25,233 nucleotides of DNA from the IMG/VR virus record IMGVR_UViG_3300020457_000087, positions 1 through 25,233 of that record, one strand, 5' to 3'. Source of the stretch: a virus. Positions 8,201-17,100 of the stretch are shown here, in pieces. The notes beneath the pieces were generated by a model. The model was not told the origin of the DNA. It searched no databases and saw only the letters and a program-made list of their open reading frames with translations. Positions within the stretch are counted from its first letter, which is position 1. Every line of letters starts with the position of its first letter. The translations under genes and the position numbers were made by a program.

Positions 8201-11200
8201 ATGTCTGTTACAGTCGCAGTGGCTCCGCTTTGTTCACCAACTAATTTAGTTCCTATTTGAATGTATCCAAAATATCTACCTTGTGCTTCTTCTACCAATG
8301 AAGATACATCTATGTTTAAAATTGTTGAAGCAGAAGAATATACACTCGGTATGGTCAAATTGGTATTATATGGATCTGTTGTGTAAGTTAAAGTTGGATT
8401 ATTTGCAGGGCCTGATTTATGATTTGGTTGTTTTGTTCTCACCGCAAATATTCTATCTGGGCCATTAAATCCCTCTACAGTTTCACCTAAATCAAATGAA
8501 CCAGAATCCATTGAAATTTCAATTAATTTTGGAATTACATCAATACCACTTTCACTATCAAAGAATGGGTAAAATCTTGTTGTAGGTTTCATGCCAGAAA
8601 CATCAAAAGAAACGTTTCTAGATCTGATATGAGTATCAGGTTCACTACTTATTATTTGATCATTCGTGTAAGTATCTTCAATATCACCTAATACAGTTCT
8701 TGTTCCATTATCAAGTATGACATTTCTTGTCCATGTATCTGCACTTGGACTAAGAGTCATCCTACCTCTAAAGGTAACAATATTAAATGGGTTAACATTT
8801 TCAACCCTTGATGCAAGTGGTTGGTCAAGTAAAGTTACCTCATCATAATCTAGTGTAATTAAGTCTCCTGTTTTTCTAGCACCTGAATCAAGTAATAATA
8901 AATTTTCTGAAAAATCTGCTGTATTTGAATTAATTGATGGATCTAATGCTAACTCAGGTTTTAAAGAATAAAAGTCTGTAGGTGTTACTAATTGTTGTGT
9001 GGTTGAAATTACATCACACTTACAATCTGGATTTCTTCGATCAAGTAATGAGGCATTTTTAAAATCATCAACAAAAAATCCAGTCTTGAATCTTGACAAA
9101 CCATCAGCATCTTGTATCTGAGTAGATTTAGTATTCAATTCTAAAAGTGATAAAGAGGTAACTGTCTCAAGATTTTCAATGCGATCCTCTAATTTTCCAA
9201 TATCTCTCATCGTGTATCGACGATTATCAACTAAAGTGATCACTGCATCTTTAGGATCAAACAAATAAGCTGGTAATTCAATCGTACCAACTGTCATAGC
9301 AGTTTCTACATCAAGAGGTACTAATGGATTTTCTGAAGAAACACCTTTTAAAATTTGAAATTCACCTCTTAAATATTTTGGCCCTCTTGTATCTGCAATA
9401 TCTAAGACTAACTTATCAATTCTAGGGAGATAGAAACTAAAATCAATTTTAGATGCTTCATTTGGTGCAACAACTAAAGTTGGATTATTACCTGAAGAAC
9501 TCATATCACGACTTGAAAAGTCAAAAGGAGATTTAGTTGTTGATGTAAAATCCTCCACTCTTGGTCTAAAATCTAACGTATCTGATGATCGAACACCACT
9601 TGGTAAAATAGAAACATCTTTATAATTTTCAACTGGATATGAATTAACTGTAAATACATCTCCCGTATCAGCTGGGGGAACAGTGAATTTATCAAAAAAT
9701 ACTTTTACTCTTCTAGATGGAATTTGTTCTCCATCTTTTCTAACAATTCTTGAATAATCATAATATTCATCTCTTTGACCATTATCTAAAATAAAACTTG
9801 ATGAAATATCCTTGAATTGTCCTAAAGATATAGCTTGTAAATTGGTTGTAATACTAGATTCTTCAAATGTAACTGACTCACCAATTATAAATCTTGCTTG
9901 TGTTAAGTATGCAATTTCAACTGTAGTTGCATTTGTTTGTCCTACTAATTGAGCTATAGCTCCGCTTTGTGCACCTTTAATTTTTTCTCCAAGAACTGTT
10001 GCAGTATTTAACGATAATCCACTAACAAATACTAATTTATCTAAAACTGGATCAGTAAAATTAGTTGATTCAAATACACCAACTATTTTTACAACATCAG
10101 GAGTATTTAAAGAAATTTCTTTATCATCTACTCTCAAACCATAAAATTGATTATTTGTCAAACCATTTGTATTAATACCAGAAACGCTTGATTTTTGAAC
10201 GGATACACTATTTGATCTTGAAAGAATTTTAGTTTTTTGTGATATGACATTTTTCTGTACAGTAACATTAATGGTAGATGCAACATTTGCTAATCCATTA
10301 ATCGTAACTGAACTGTTATCAGCAGCTAAAACAACTTGAGATCTATCAAGAGTGCTAATAGTTCCGTTTGAGTTATTATTAACATGATATCTCTCTGCAT
10401 CGTATGGTACGAAGAAAGAACTAGTTATTCCAACATCTGCTAAACTTACTGTTACAGATCCACCTGAAGGAGTTTTTTGAACTTGTCTCTTGACAAGCAA
10501 TTCAGATCCCTCAAGTGATACATCAGATATATTTTTTTTCGATAATGCAGCATGAAGACCTACACTCACTTTTCGTATTTTAGGACGACCAACATGAACA
10601 CCAGTTGGTGATAAGGATCCCATAACAGTTCCAACACTAACACCTGTAACACTATTTGTCGCTACAAGTGAAACTGTTTTTAAATTATCAGAAATATTAC
10701 TAACTCGATTAAATCTTGGTGCTGCATCTGTTGGTAAGTTAATAATGATAATATCTCCCACTCTTAAAGATCCAAATGTTTTACCTGCACATGTTAATGG
10801 AGATACTCCAGCTGAAGGTGCACCAATACTAACTTCATCCCCCAATCCAAGTCCTTTTATTAATCTTTGTTCTAATACTAAGTCACCTTGAAAATGTGCT
10901 CCTGTTCCAAATGGATTACTCTGAAATACAGAGAAAACATCATCTGTACCATATTTTCGTACAGTGTTTATATTTCTTGTAAAATCTAATTTACCATTAA
11001 TTCGTATCTGTTCACCCCTTATAAATGTTCCTGATACATTTCTTAAATTTACAGTTGATGAACCACCACCAGCTGATACTGCAAAACCAGATGCTCCACT
11101 TGATAATCCCTCAATATATGAAGTATCAGGAAGTTCACTATTTGATACTGCAAGGTTTAAGGTAAGTTGAGTATGCATTTGAACATCATAAAGATATAAA

Positions 11201-12579
11201 TCATACTTCGTGGCCGCGTTAACATGACTTGAATCTGAATTTTCAAGAGCATAAACTCTTGCATTTCCTATTTGATTACCATTTGCAGATGGATTAGATC
11301 CTGTTCCTCTTCTTTGATCTCTCAAACTAACTATAGAATCTTGATTTAATCCAATTTTTGGAGATCCTAACACATTATTCAATTTAAATAATGTTCCAAA
11401 TGCAAAATTTACTGGTGCATTATTAACACTCTCTGTGTCTCTTGGTTTATCAACATCTATGACAGATGTTCCCGGTCTCTCAACATCATATCCCTTTACA
11501 TACGCTTTTCCGGGTGAAACCTTGACGCACATTAAGGATTCGTCTGGTATATTTCGTTGATCTGTACGTTCACCTTCCTTAAATACACCCTCATTTGATA
11601 GACCATCATTTAGACACTCATTAACTTCAACTTTAAAATTATCAACAGCATAATTACCTGACTCTTCATAAGTCCTCTTTGCAAAATAATCTTTTATTAA
11701 TGAGTACTCTGCTTGATTATTAACTCTCTTTAATTGACCATTTTTTAACCTTATCAACTCTATAAAATTCTTATCATTATAATCTGTTAAAGGTTTCTTA
11801 ATTAAAGTTGTAGAAATTTTTAATCTATCTGCACCCGGAGCTGCAAAGTTAGAAAAACCTCTTGCATTGTCAAATAAACTACTATCATCTTTTGCAGAAA
11901 TTATTTCTTCTTGAATGAATAATCCTACTCTGTAATTTGGTATATTTGAATATGGATCTAAAACAATTTTATCTTTTGTGACATTGACAAAATGACCTCT
12001 TATAAAGAACACACCATCAGCTATAGATACTGCAGATCCAACTTTTGATGCATCATTATCAATAAGAGTCGCAACAGTCTCACCTGATACAATTTGAGTG
12101 TTACCATAAGTGATAGTCTCATTTAAAAGAAGATTTTCACCATCCTCCATGAATGCTACATTTTTACTATCACCAGAGTCTAAGTATTTTACAAAAATTG
12201 TTAAATCTGTTATATCATTTGAATCTGAAGGTAACGCATAATTATCAACTTTTATTTTTACTCCTGTATTTTGACCTGTTAATATTTTTCCTTTTAAATT
12301 ATCAATATATATTGAAACTGGAACACCTAAATGATCTGAATTTAATTTTATAGAGTAATATTCAAAATCATAACTAGCATTTCCGGGGATCACCATTGAT
12401 CCTTCTTTGAAAATATGACTACCAAAAGATTCAATCTGATCTTGTAAGATAGACTGAAGTGTAGTCAATTCTCGAGCTTGTACAGGTTTACCCGGATTGA
12501 ATAATAACCTATAAAATTTATTATCCTTGGAAAAGTCGTCGAAATATGGACTTATATTTAAATTAGTTTTCTGTGGCAT
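5242..12579 (-). CDS. DUF4815-type baseplate/tail structural protein
   Basis: 2445 residues. The N-terminus (NLNISPYFDDF, then KFYRLLFNPGKPVQARELTT and FKEGSMVIPG) is the signature of the DUF4815 family of T4-like marine phage virion proteins. Further landmarks are RYTMRDIGKLEDRIENLE at about residues 1118-1137 (short helical stretch), CKCDV near 1185, MKPTTRFYPFFDSESGIDV near 1335, PPPPP near 1540, about fourteen [N/E][V/I]T tripeptides at 1547-1595, DPLAQSFTVDESGAFLTSVD from about 1608, a GSGYT repeat pair near 1880-1930, and DTDGDGFGDE near 2368. The C-terminus ends in LRAIALA. It occupies the place of T4 genes 9-12, so a baseplate or proximal tail-fibre role is likely, but no T4 protein was matched. 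It starts 3 nt after the gp8 stop, with only a weak Shine-Dalgarno. The gene ends in ATGA, overlapping the next start by 4 nt. Confidence 0.88.
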   Translation of the reverse strand: MPQKTNLNISPYFDDFSKDNKFYRLLFNPGKPVQARELTTLQSILQDQIESFGSHIFKEGSMVIPGNASYDFEYYSIKLNSDHLGVPVSIYIDNLKGKILTGQNTGVKIKVDNYALPSDSNDITDLTIFVKYLDSGDSKNVAFMEDGENLLLNETITYGNTQIVSGETVATLIDNDASKVGSAVSIADGVFFIRGHFVNVTKDKIVLDPYSNIPNYRVGLFIQEEIISAKDDSSLFDNARGFSNFAAPGADRLKISTTLIKKPLTDYNDKNFIELIRLKNGQLKRVNNQAEYSLIKDYFAKRTYEESGNYAVDNFKVEVNECLNDGLSNEGVFKEGERTDQRNIPDESLMCVKVSPGKAYVKGYDVERPGTSVIDVDKPRDTESVNNAPVNFAFGTLFKLNNVLGSPKIGLNQDSIVSLRDQRRGTGSNPSANGNQIGNARVYALENSDSSHVNAATKYDLYLYDVQMHTQLTLNLAVSNSELPDTSYIEGLSSGASGFAVSAGGGSSTVNLRNVSGTFIRGEQIRINGKLDFTRNINTVRKYGTDDVFSVFQSNPFGTGAHFQGDLVLEQRLIKGLGLGDEVSIGAPSAGVSPLTCAGKTFGSLRVGDIIIINLPTDAAPRFNRVSNISDNLKTVSLVATNSVTGVSVGTVMGSLSPTGVHVGRPKIRKVSVGLHAALSKKNISDVSLEGSELLVKRQVQKTPSGGSVTVSLADVGITSSFFVPYDAERYHVNNNSNGTISTLDRSQVVLAADNSSVTINGLANVASTINVTVQKNVISQKTKILSRSNSVSVQKSSVSGINTNGLTNNQFYGLRVDDKEISLNTPDVVKIVGVFESTNFTDPVLDKLVFVSGLSLNTATVLGEKIKGAQSGAIAQLVGQTNATTVEIAYLTQARFIIGESVTFEESSITTNLQAISLGQFKDISSSFILDNGQRDEYYDYSRIVRKDGEQIPSRRVKVFFDKFTVPPADTGDVFTVNSYPVENYKDVSILPSGVRSSDTLDFRPRVEDFTSTTKSPFDFSSRDMSSSGNNPTLVVAPNEASKIDFSFYLPRIDKLVLDIADTRGPKYLRGEFQILKGVSSENPLVPLDVETAMTVGTIELPAYLFDPKDAVITLVDNRRYTMRDIGKLEDRIENLETVTSLSLLELNTKSTQIQDADGLSRFKTGFFVDDFKNASLLDRRNPDCKCDVISTTQQLVTPTDFYSLKPELALDPSINSNTADFSENLLLLDSGARKTGDLITLDYDEVTLLDQPLASRVENVNPFNIVTFRGRMTLSPSADTWTRNVILDNGTRTVLGDIEDTYTNDQIISSEPDTHIRSRNVSFDVSGMKPTTRFYPFFDSESGIDVIPKLIEISMDSGSFDLGETVEGFNGPDRIFAVRTKQPNHKSGPANNPTLTYTTDPYNTNLTIPSVYSSASTILNIDVSSLVEEAQGRYFGYIQIGTKLVGEQSGATATVTDIRLVSDVVGDLRGAFFFRDPLTVPAPPLRFTNGTKTFKLTSSETNGKPLLGDPAISQVEQTYRTSGVVDTFRQSTVVVRVPPPPPQPVVFNITNVTEEITQNITNVTNVTEVTEVTNVTNVTNVTENITNVTEVTQVIREVVHIEDDDPLAQSFTVDESGAFLTSVDLFFKSKDEREKLTVQVRTMELGIPTLILMQDYAQVVLDPSQINISDDASVPTRVTFPSPIYLQGGEQYAIVLLAPSSDNYEAWIARMGEPTIETQTLPDAESIIISKQYIGGSLFKSQNGSIWTPSQFEDMKIKLYKADFAKSRDATVFFYNPELNYESAQVSNLRKNAIRTLPRKLKVKIDVSNNSTFLSEVAVGNIVGAGVAGVGVTTPRGQVERLGGLVSTASIEAVGSGYPTISNQTVDTFAITGNGTGLKLNVTVSGGVITTINSVNAAGSGYTKGDLVGLTTSSANLKQGTGVEISIDSIGDTDTLYLTDVQGESFNNNQPLLKFASNTFSAVTGNLLVDGNSEVISKLFEGNVIEVNHYNHGMHSGNNKLQISNVQPDTPTMVLDADLNIGDSQLLVSDPTGTITATDEFARFEGITTSRGYIKVNNEIIHYDGIQSDGKTIDIEVRGIDGSSIREHPKGSIVQKYELNGISLTGINSSHTFVGRDNLLQTSSDIDKYYVTVNRGGNRGGTGVAAQLPNRSSGDNMANFTTDATAGGDEIFASQNIQYNAIYPRFNFITPGQTALSTRVRTVSGTSAGGNEVSFVDQGFEDVKMNAINPLSSPRIVASPINETEYLTDLPKNRSNTLAVRMLSGDRNLSPIIDTMNGSIIYIRNRLNKPISDYATDARVKLNTNDPHAGVYISNRVDLKQPATSLQVLISANRAESADFRVLYKLFNDEISEGEQSYDLFPGFDNLSDTDGDGFGDEVIDPAKNSGRPDALVPSSSGNEFFEYQFSVDNLQEFTGFAIKVVFSGTNEAEAPRLSDLRAIALA
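5449..5478 (-). other. DxDGDGxGD calcium-loop-like motif
   Basis: The DUF4815 protein reads DTDGDGFGDE near residue 2368, about 80 residues before its C-terminus. The spacing of Asp residues matches calcium-binding loops of dockerin, thrombospondin-3 and EF-hand-like type. It lies in a linker between a SYDLFPGFDN strand and the conserved C-terminal domain. Metal binding is inferred from the motif only. Confidence 0.5.
7795..7965 (-). repeat. Poly-proline plus [N/E][V/I]T tripeptide repeat
   Basis: Within the DUF4815 protein, a run of five prolines (codons about 7948-7965) is followed by about fourteen tripeptides of the form N/E-V/I-T, with a few single-residue slips. At DNA level this appears on the plus strand as repeated gttac and gtaac units with third-position variation (acg, act, acc, aca), so the repeat looks maintained at protein level. 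It separates the N-terminal DUF4815 part from the DPLAQSF domain. A regular beta-structured trimeric stalk is a plausible but unproven reading. Confidence 0.85.
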
Positions 12580-12582
12580 TTT

Positions 12583-14148
12583 TTAGAATTCCAGAATAAT
12601 TTTAATGTCTTCTTTTTGTCTTGCACCTCTTGAAATAGTCGCTCTATTATCAATGTACAATAAATCACCTGACCCTTTATTTATTTCAGGAGAAGCAAGA
12701 CCACTTGTGAACGAAACTCCGAGAGCAACGTTCGCATTGTTTACAGTTGTAATACCTGCACTAAAAGTAGTTTCAACAGTCCCTGAACCACCACTGTAAG
12801 CGATAGGTCTATTTGTTGACTCGAAAGGTATTCTACCAGCTTTTTGATCAACAGATAAGAAATCTGTTTGATCAAGACCATTTTCAAAATAAAGTGATCT
12901 ATCTTGAATATATTTCAATACTTTAGTATCAGCATCAAATGAAGCGATATATCCAACAGCTGTATTTCCTACACCAGTTGTCTGTTCAATTTGTGTTCCT
13001 ACAGTAGGTGTTCCAGTAAAAGTATCCAATTTTACTGCTTTTACTGATGAGAACGAGTTACCTGTATAGATTGATGTAGTTCCAAATGATGTAGGATTTT
13101 TAATAAGTGAAACTTGTGCAATTTTAGCATCAATTGGAAAATCCTTTGTAGAATCATCAAATCTAGCGTAAATTAATACTCTATCAGCACCTAATTCCTT
13201 ATACAAATCAAATCCATGACCTTTAGATGGAGGGATGATAGGAATTAACTTAGCAGGAGTGCTATTAGTCAAAGCATCACTGTTAATGGATGATAAATCA
13301 ACCATTCCGTAAGTATAACCTTTACCACCATTAGAAATTGTTGTATCAACTATTTTACCACCAGATATATCAACAACTACTTTTGCACCAGATCCATCAC
13401 CAATAATATCAAATTCACCACCAGTTCCTGTATAGTTGGCACCTTGTTGATCAATATAAACAGTTTTTATTTGATTATTGTTTATATCTGAGTCACCATT
13501 TTCACGTACAGATTGAATCTGTGCGTCAATAGAAGTAGGCCAATCATTTGGAAGAGCAATAAATTCGGTTGAGTCAAACTTAATAATATCACTTGGATTT
13601 ACTGTAAATAAAAATTTCCAAACATATCCATCTTGACTTTGACCAGCTGCTGATGGTTCTAAATCAGTAAATATCGGTTGATCCTCTGATGAATTTCCTG
13701 TAGTATTAATTCCTGATGATCCATTTTCAATACAAATATAAACATTAAAGTTTTCATTCATCACATAATAATTTGAATCATATAATCTATTTGCTTTTGC
13801 ATTAGGTGATTTATTACCATCACTGTAGTCATGACGGTACATGTCATATTTAATACCCTTTGTCCAATCTATTCTTCTGACTAATCTCCTTACGTTTGTA
13901 GATGTAACTCTTTTACCAAACGTGGTGGTATCACCGATATGATTGACATTGTTTATATTATCAACAGGGTTAGGTGTTGCTGTATTCCAATTATCATCTC
14001 TACCAAATGCATTGACTCCACCTACTTTTTGTGCTGTTGGATTAGGTAAACCCACACAAACGTAGAACGAATTTGTTGTAGAAGATACTCCTGCAACAAA
14101 ATTACTTGCATTTAATATTCTGAACTGGTCTGTAACTATTGCTGGCAT
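12583..14148 (-). CDS. 8: Baseplate wedge protein gp8
   Basis: 521 residues. In T4, gp8 forms a dimer in the baseplate wedge and joins gp7, gp10 and gp6. Shared landmarks with T4 gp8 are AIVTDQFRILNASNFV at the N-terminus (T4: AIVTSKFR...LNFYNS), RRIDW around residue 92, QDGYVWKFLF around residue 173 (T4: GDGYVWEYLF), and a hydrophobic C-terminus IKIILEF (T4: INILFTF). It is about 190 residues longer than T4 gp8 (334). The extra material lies largely in the middle and includes a GANYT...GKGYT beta-repeat at about residues 235-280, a module also found in neighbouring genes. The start at 14148 places the conserved motif at the N-terminus and follows a late promoter box. The stop is 3 nt before the next gene. 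Confidence 0.92.
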   Translation of the reverse strand: MPAIVTDQFRILNASNFVAGVSSTTNSFYVCVGLPNPTAQKVGGVNAFGRDDNWNTATPNPVDNINNVNHIGDTTTFGKRVTSTNVRRLVRRIDWTKGIKYDMYRHDYSDGNKSPNAKANRLYDSNYYVMNENFNVYICIENGSSGINTTGNSSEDQPIFTDLEPSAAGQSQDGYVWKFLFTVNPSDIIKFDSTEFIALPNDWPTSIDAQIQSVRENGDSDINNNQIKTVYIDQQGANYTGTGGEFDIIGDGSGAKVVVDISGGKIVDTTISNGGKGYTYGMVDLSSINSDALTNSTPAKLIPIIPPSKGHGFDLYKELGADRVLIYARFDDSTKDFPIDAKIAQVSLIKNPTSFGTTSIYTGNSFSSVKAVKLDTFTGTPTVGTQIEQTTGVGNTAVGYIASFDADTKVLKYIQDRSLYFENGLDQTDFLSVDQKAGRIPFESTNRPIAYSGGSGTVETTFSAGITTVNNANVALGVSFTSGLASPEINKGSGDLLYIDNRATISRGARQKEDIKIILEF

Positions 14149-14166
14149 ATTAATAGTTTTTTTCTA

Positions 14167-14174
14167 TATTTATA
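14167..14174 (-). promoter_or_regulatory. T4-type late promoter box upstream of gp8
   Basis: The minus strand reads TATAAATA, a perfect match to the T4 late promoter -10 box used with the phage late sigma factor gp55. It lies in the 39-nt gap between the giant gene and gp8. By T4 geometry, transcription would start near 14161, leaving a leader of about 13 nt (AAAAACTATTAAT) with no Shine-Dalgarno sequence. Confidence 0.7.
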
Positions 14175-14187
14175 CTAGAAATCTTCA

Positions 14188-17100
14188 TCATGTATGTTTC
14201 TTCCTTAATGCACCTGTATTACGGATACCAAACACCCTTCTTTGAATTGTTGGGAAGGTTGAAATACCCAATCCCTCACCGGAAATTACTGTATTACCAG
14301 TCACTCCTATTGCAATTGGATTTCCCCTATTAATTGAGGAAGTATTGTTGAATAGATAACCCCATGAGAACTTACCCCTTGGTCTTTGTCTTACAAAGAT
14401 CTTACCATTCATACTTGCATGAGGTGTTGTGCAATAATATACGAATGATGTATGTCCAACTCCAGCTGTGTTAAATGTAAGAGTTCCATTTGATAGGTTA
14501 TTGTTTGTAACTCCCTGAGCTCCAGTTAACGCTGCCCCACCATATGTTCTTGCTATTCTTATTGGATGAGCTCCGATGGCACTAACAATACTTAATACAT
14601 CACCTTCATCAAGATAGATTGTGCCATTTACCGCATTAGATAACCCAACCTGTGTACCTTGTTCATCTCTGTGCGATCCATTTAAAACATAATTACTTGA
14701 TCCATTATTAGTAAATGTAATACTAAATGGTAAATTTGCTCTTGCTAAATTAATTCCAGATGTATTAGTATTAGAATGAACATTAACTTCAATCTCTGCC
14801 TTATTTGAGTGTCTATTAATATTTTTAATGATGTAGATATTATCAACGAATGTTCTACCAATACCAACTATATCATTATTATTACCACTTTCATTCAAAC
14901 TAGTGATACCGTGACCAACCACCGTATTTGAAATGTAAATTGGCATAGTTGGAAGTAATTGAGTAAATGCTTGACCTGAAGCTGCCTCTAATCCAAATCT
15001 CAACGCTGTAGTGGATCCGATTGTTATATTAGAAATTCCAGTAATTATTCCAGAAAATCCTCTAACATCAGTTATTTCAGATATAATTTCATCAACCACT
15101 GTTGGTGAATCAACTAAAACATTAGGTGATGCGTTTATTGTATTTGTAACTATTCCACTTGTAGAATCAGAAGTTGCAGTATCACTTAATAATTTTATAG
15201 ATCCAGTATATCCAGCACCTGCATTTGTTATATTAATAGATGAAATAGATCCATTAGTGATAGTTGCAGTCGCTGTTGCTGTTGTTCCACCACTAACAAC
15301 TGAAATAGGTGGATTTGCAATCTTAATAGTTGGTGCGATTGTATAACCTGCTCCTGCATTCACTGTGGTTATTCCTGATATTGTACCTGCTGCAGATACT
15401 GTTGCAGTAAATTGAGCAGTAATTGGTTGTGTATTATTAACTATTAGGGCAGAAAAATCTATACTGGTTACTGCAGCATCTTCATCCTTTTCATATTCAA
15501 AGAAATCTGAATCATCAACGTAAATTCTGTCTGTAGAAACACCAATATCTCCTATTATTTTAGCTGTTGGAAATACAAGTGGTTCAATTGAATCTCTGGC
15601 TTTAGAGACTAAAATACCATTAACAACTCTATCAACCTTTTGTTTTGTCCAACTAACTGGTTTTTTGACAGAATTATCATTTATACCAACACCTGTATAA
15701 AGAACAGTTTCTACAGTATCAGTGGTTGTAATACCAGCAACAATTCTTTTATCTTGTTGTCTATCAATAATTTTTCTTGTATTTACATTTGTTAAATTGC
15801 TTGTATCATTATTTGCTAGAAGTTGAATTAAATCACCATCTTTTACTGTTTCTTTTGATAAAATTTCCTGAATGTCTTCATTAGAAGTACCTTTATAGAA
15901 AAATATTGAAATTACATCATCAGGATCTGGTGCAGTGGTAAAGTTAAATGTTGTTCCACCTTCAAAAGTATATGCCTCACCGGGTTCTTGCAATACATTG
16001 TTTACGTATATTACAAGTAAATTATTCATGTCAATCAGTTGAGAATCAACTGAATCACCAACATCAAAACTTAATAATGCTTGATTTTTTCTTAATGGGA
16101 ATCTTGTCCTTTGCCCATCCTGTAATCTATCAATTGGATCAATGAAATCAAATTCACCAAAGTCCCATGAAGAAAATCTATCAGTAAATGTTTCAGTAAC
16201 TTCTAATACGAAATCTTCTAGAACAGCACCTGTGGCTGTTACAAGACCAACTGGTTTAAATTTATCACCAACTTTAAAATCATGTCCGGGTCTTGTTATT
16301 TTGAATGAATTAATTGTAAATAATGTTGATCCGATACCAACTGTTGAACTAGCTCCAACACTTAATGATACTAGAAGTCCACTTCCACTTTCTGTTGTTG
16401 ATCCAAGACCTCTTCTTGATACACCAACAATTTCCATATTATCATATGACGGTTGTGGGAATTGGAATCTAGGATTCACATAATTAGTTCCTGCTGCTCC
16501 GATGTTTATATCTAAAGTTCCACCAACACCAATGTTTCCAGTTGCTGATGCACCAGTTCCTGCTCCTCCACCAAATCCAATGAAGGCAGTAATTGTATTT
16601 GTGGTTACAGCAGTGATGATAGTTGCTATACCAGCGATTGGATCAGGAAGTCCTGTAGTTTTTGAAATAGCACGAGGATAAGCATGATCTGATTGGAAGT
16701 TATCTCTAGAGCACTTGAATACGATACCTCCAGTATCAATACCAACAAAATTACCTACTGATAATCCATGAGATGCAATTGTTAATTCTAATAATCCTGT
16801 TTCTGATGTATATACTGCGTTTGTTGCAGTTCTTTGAGTAGCAGCAAATATATTATTACCATTAGCATTTGTTCTGATAGAACCCACACCTGCACTTACA
16901 AATCGATGTTCATACGCTAAATCAGTTATTCCAATAGCAACTGTCCCACCAACAGGCCTATAACCAGATCCAAATGTTAATGTTTCTGGTGGTCTAGATG
17001 GTGATACTGATTGATTATAAATTGTAGATCCTATACCTACAGCAGTTATTTCACCAAATTGACTAAGAATCGCTGTAACAGCAGCACCTACTAAAGGAGC

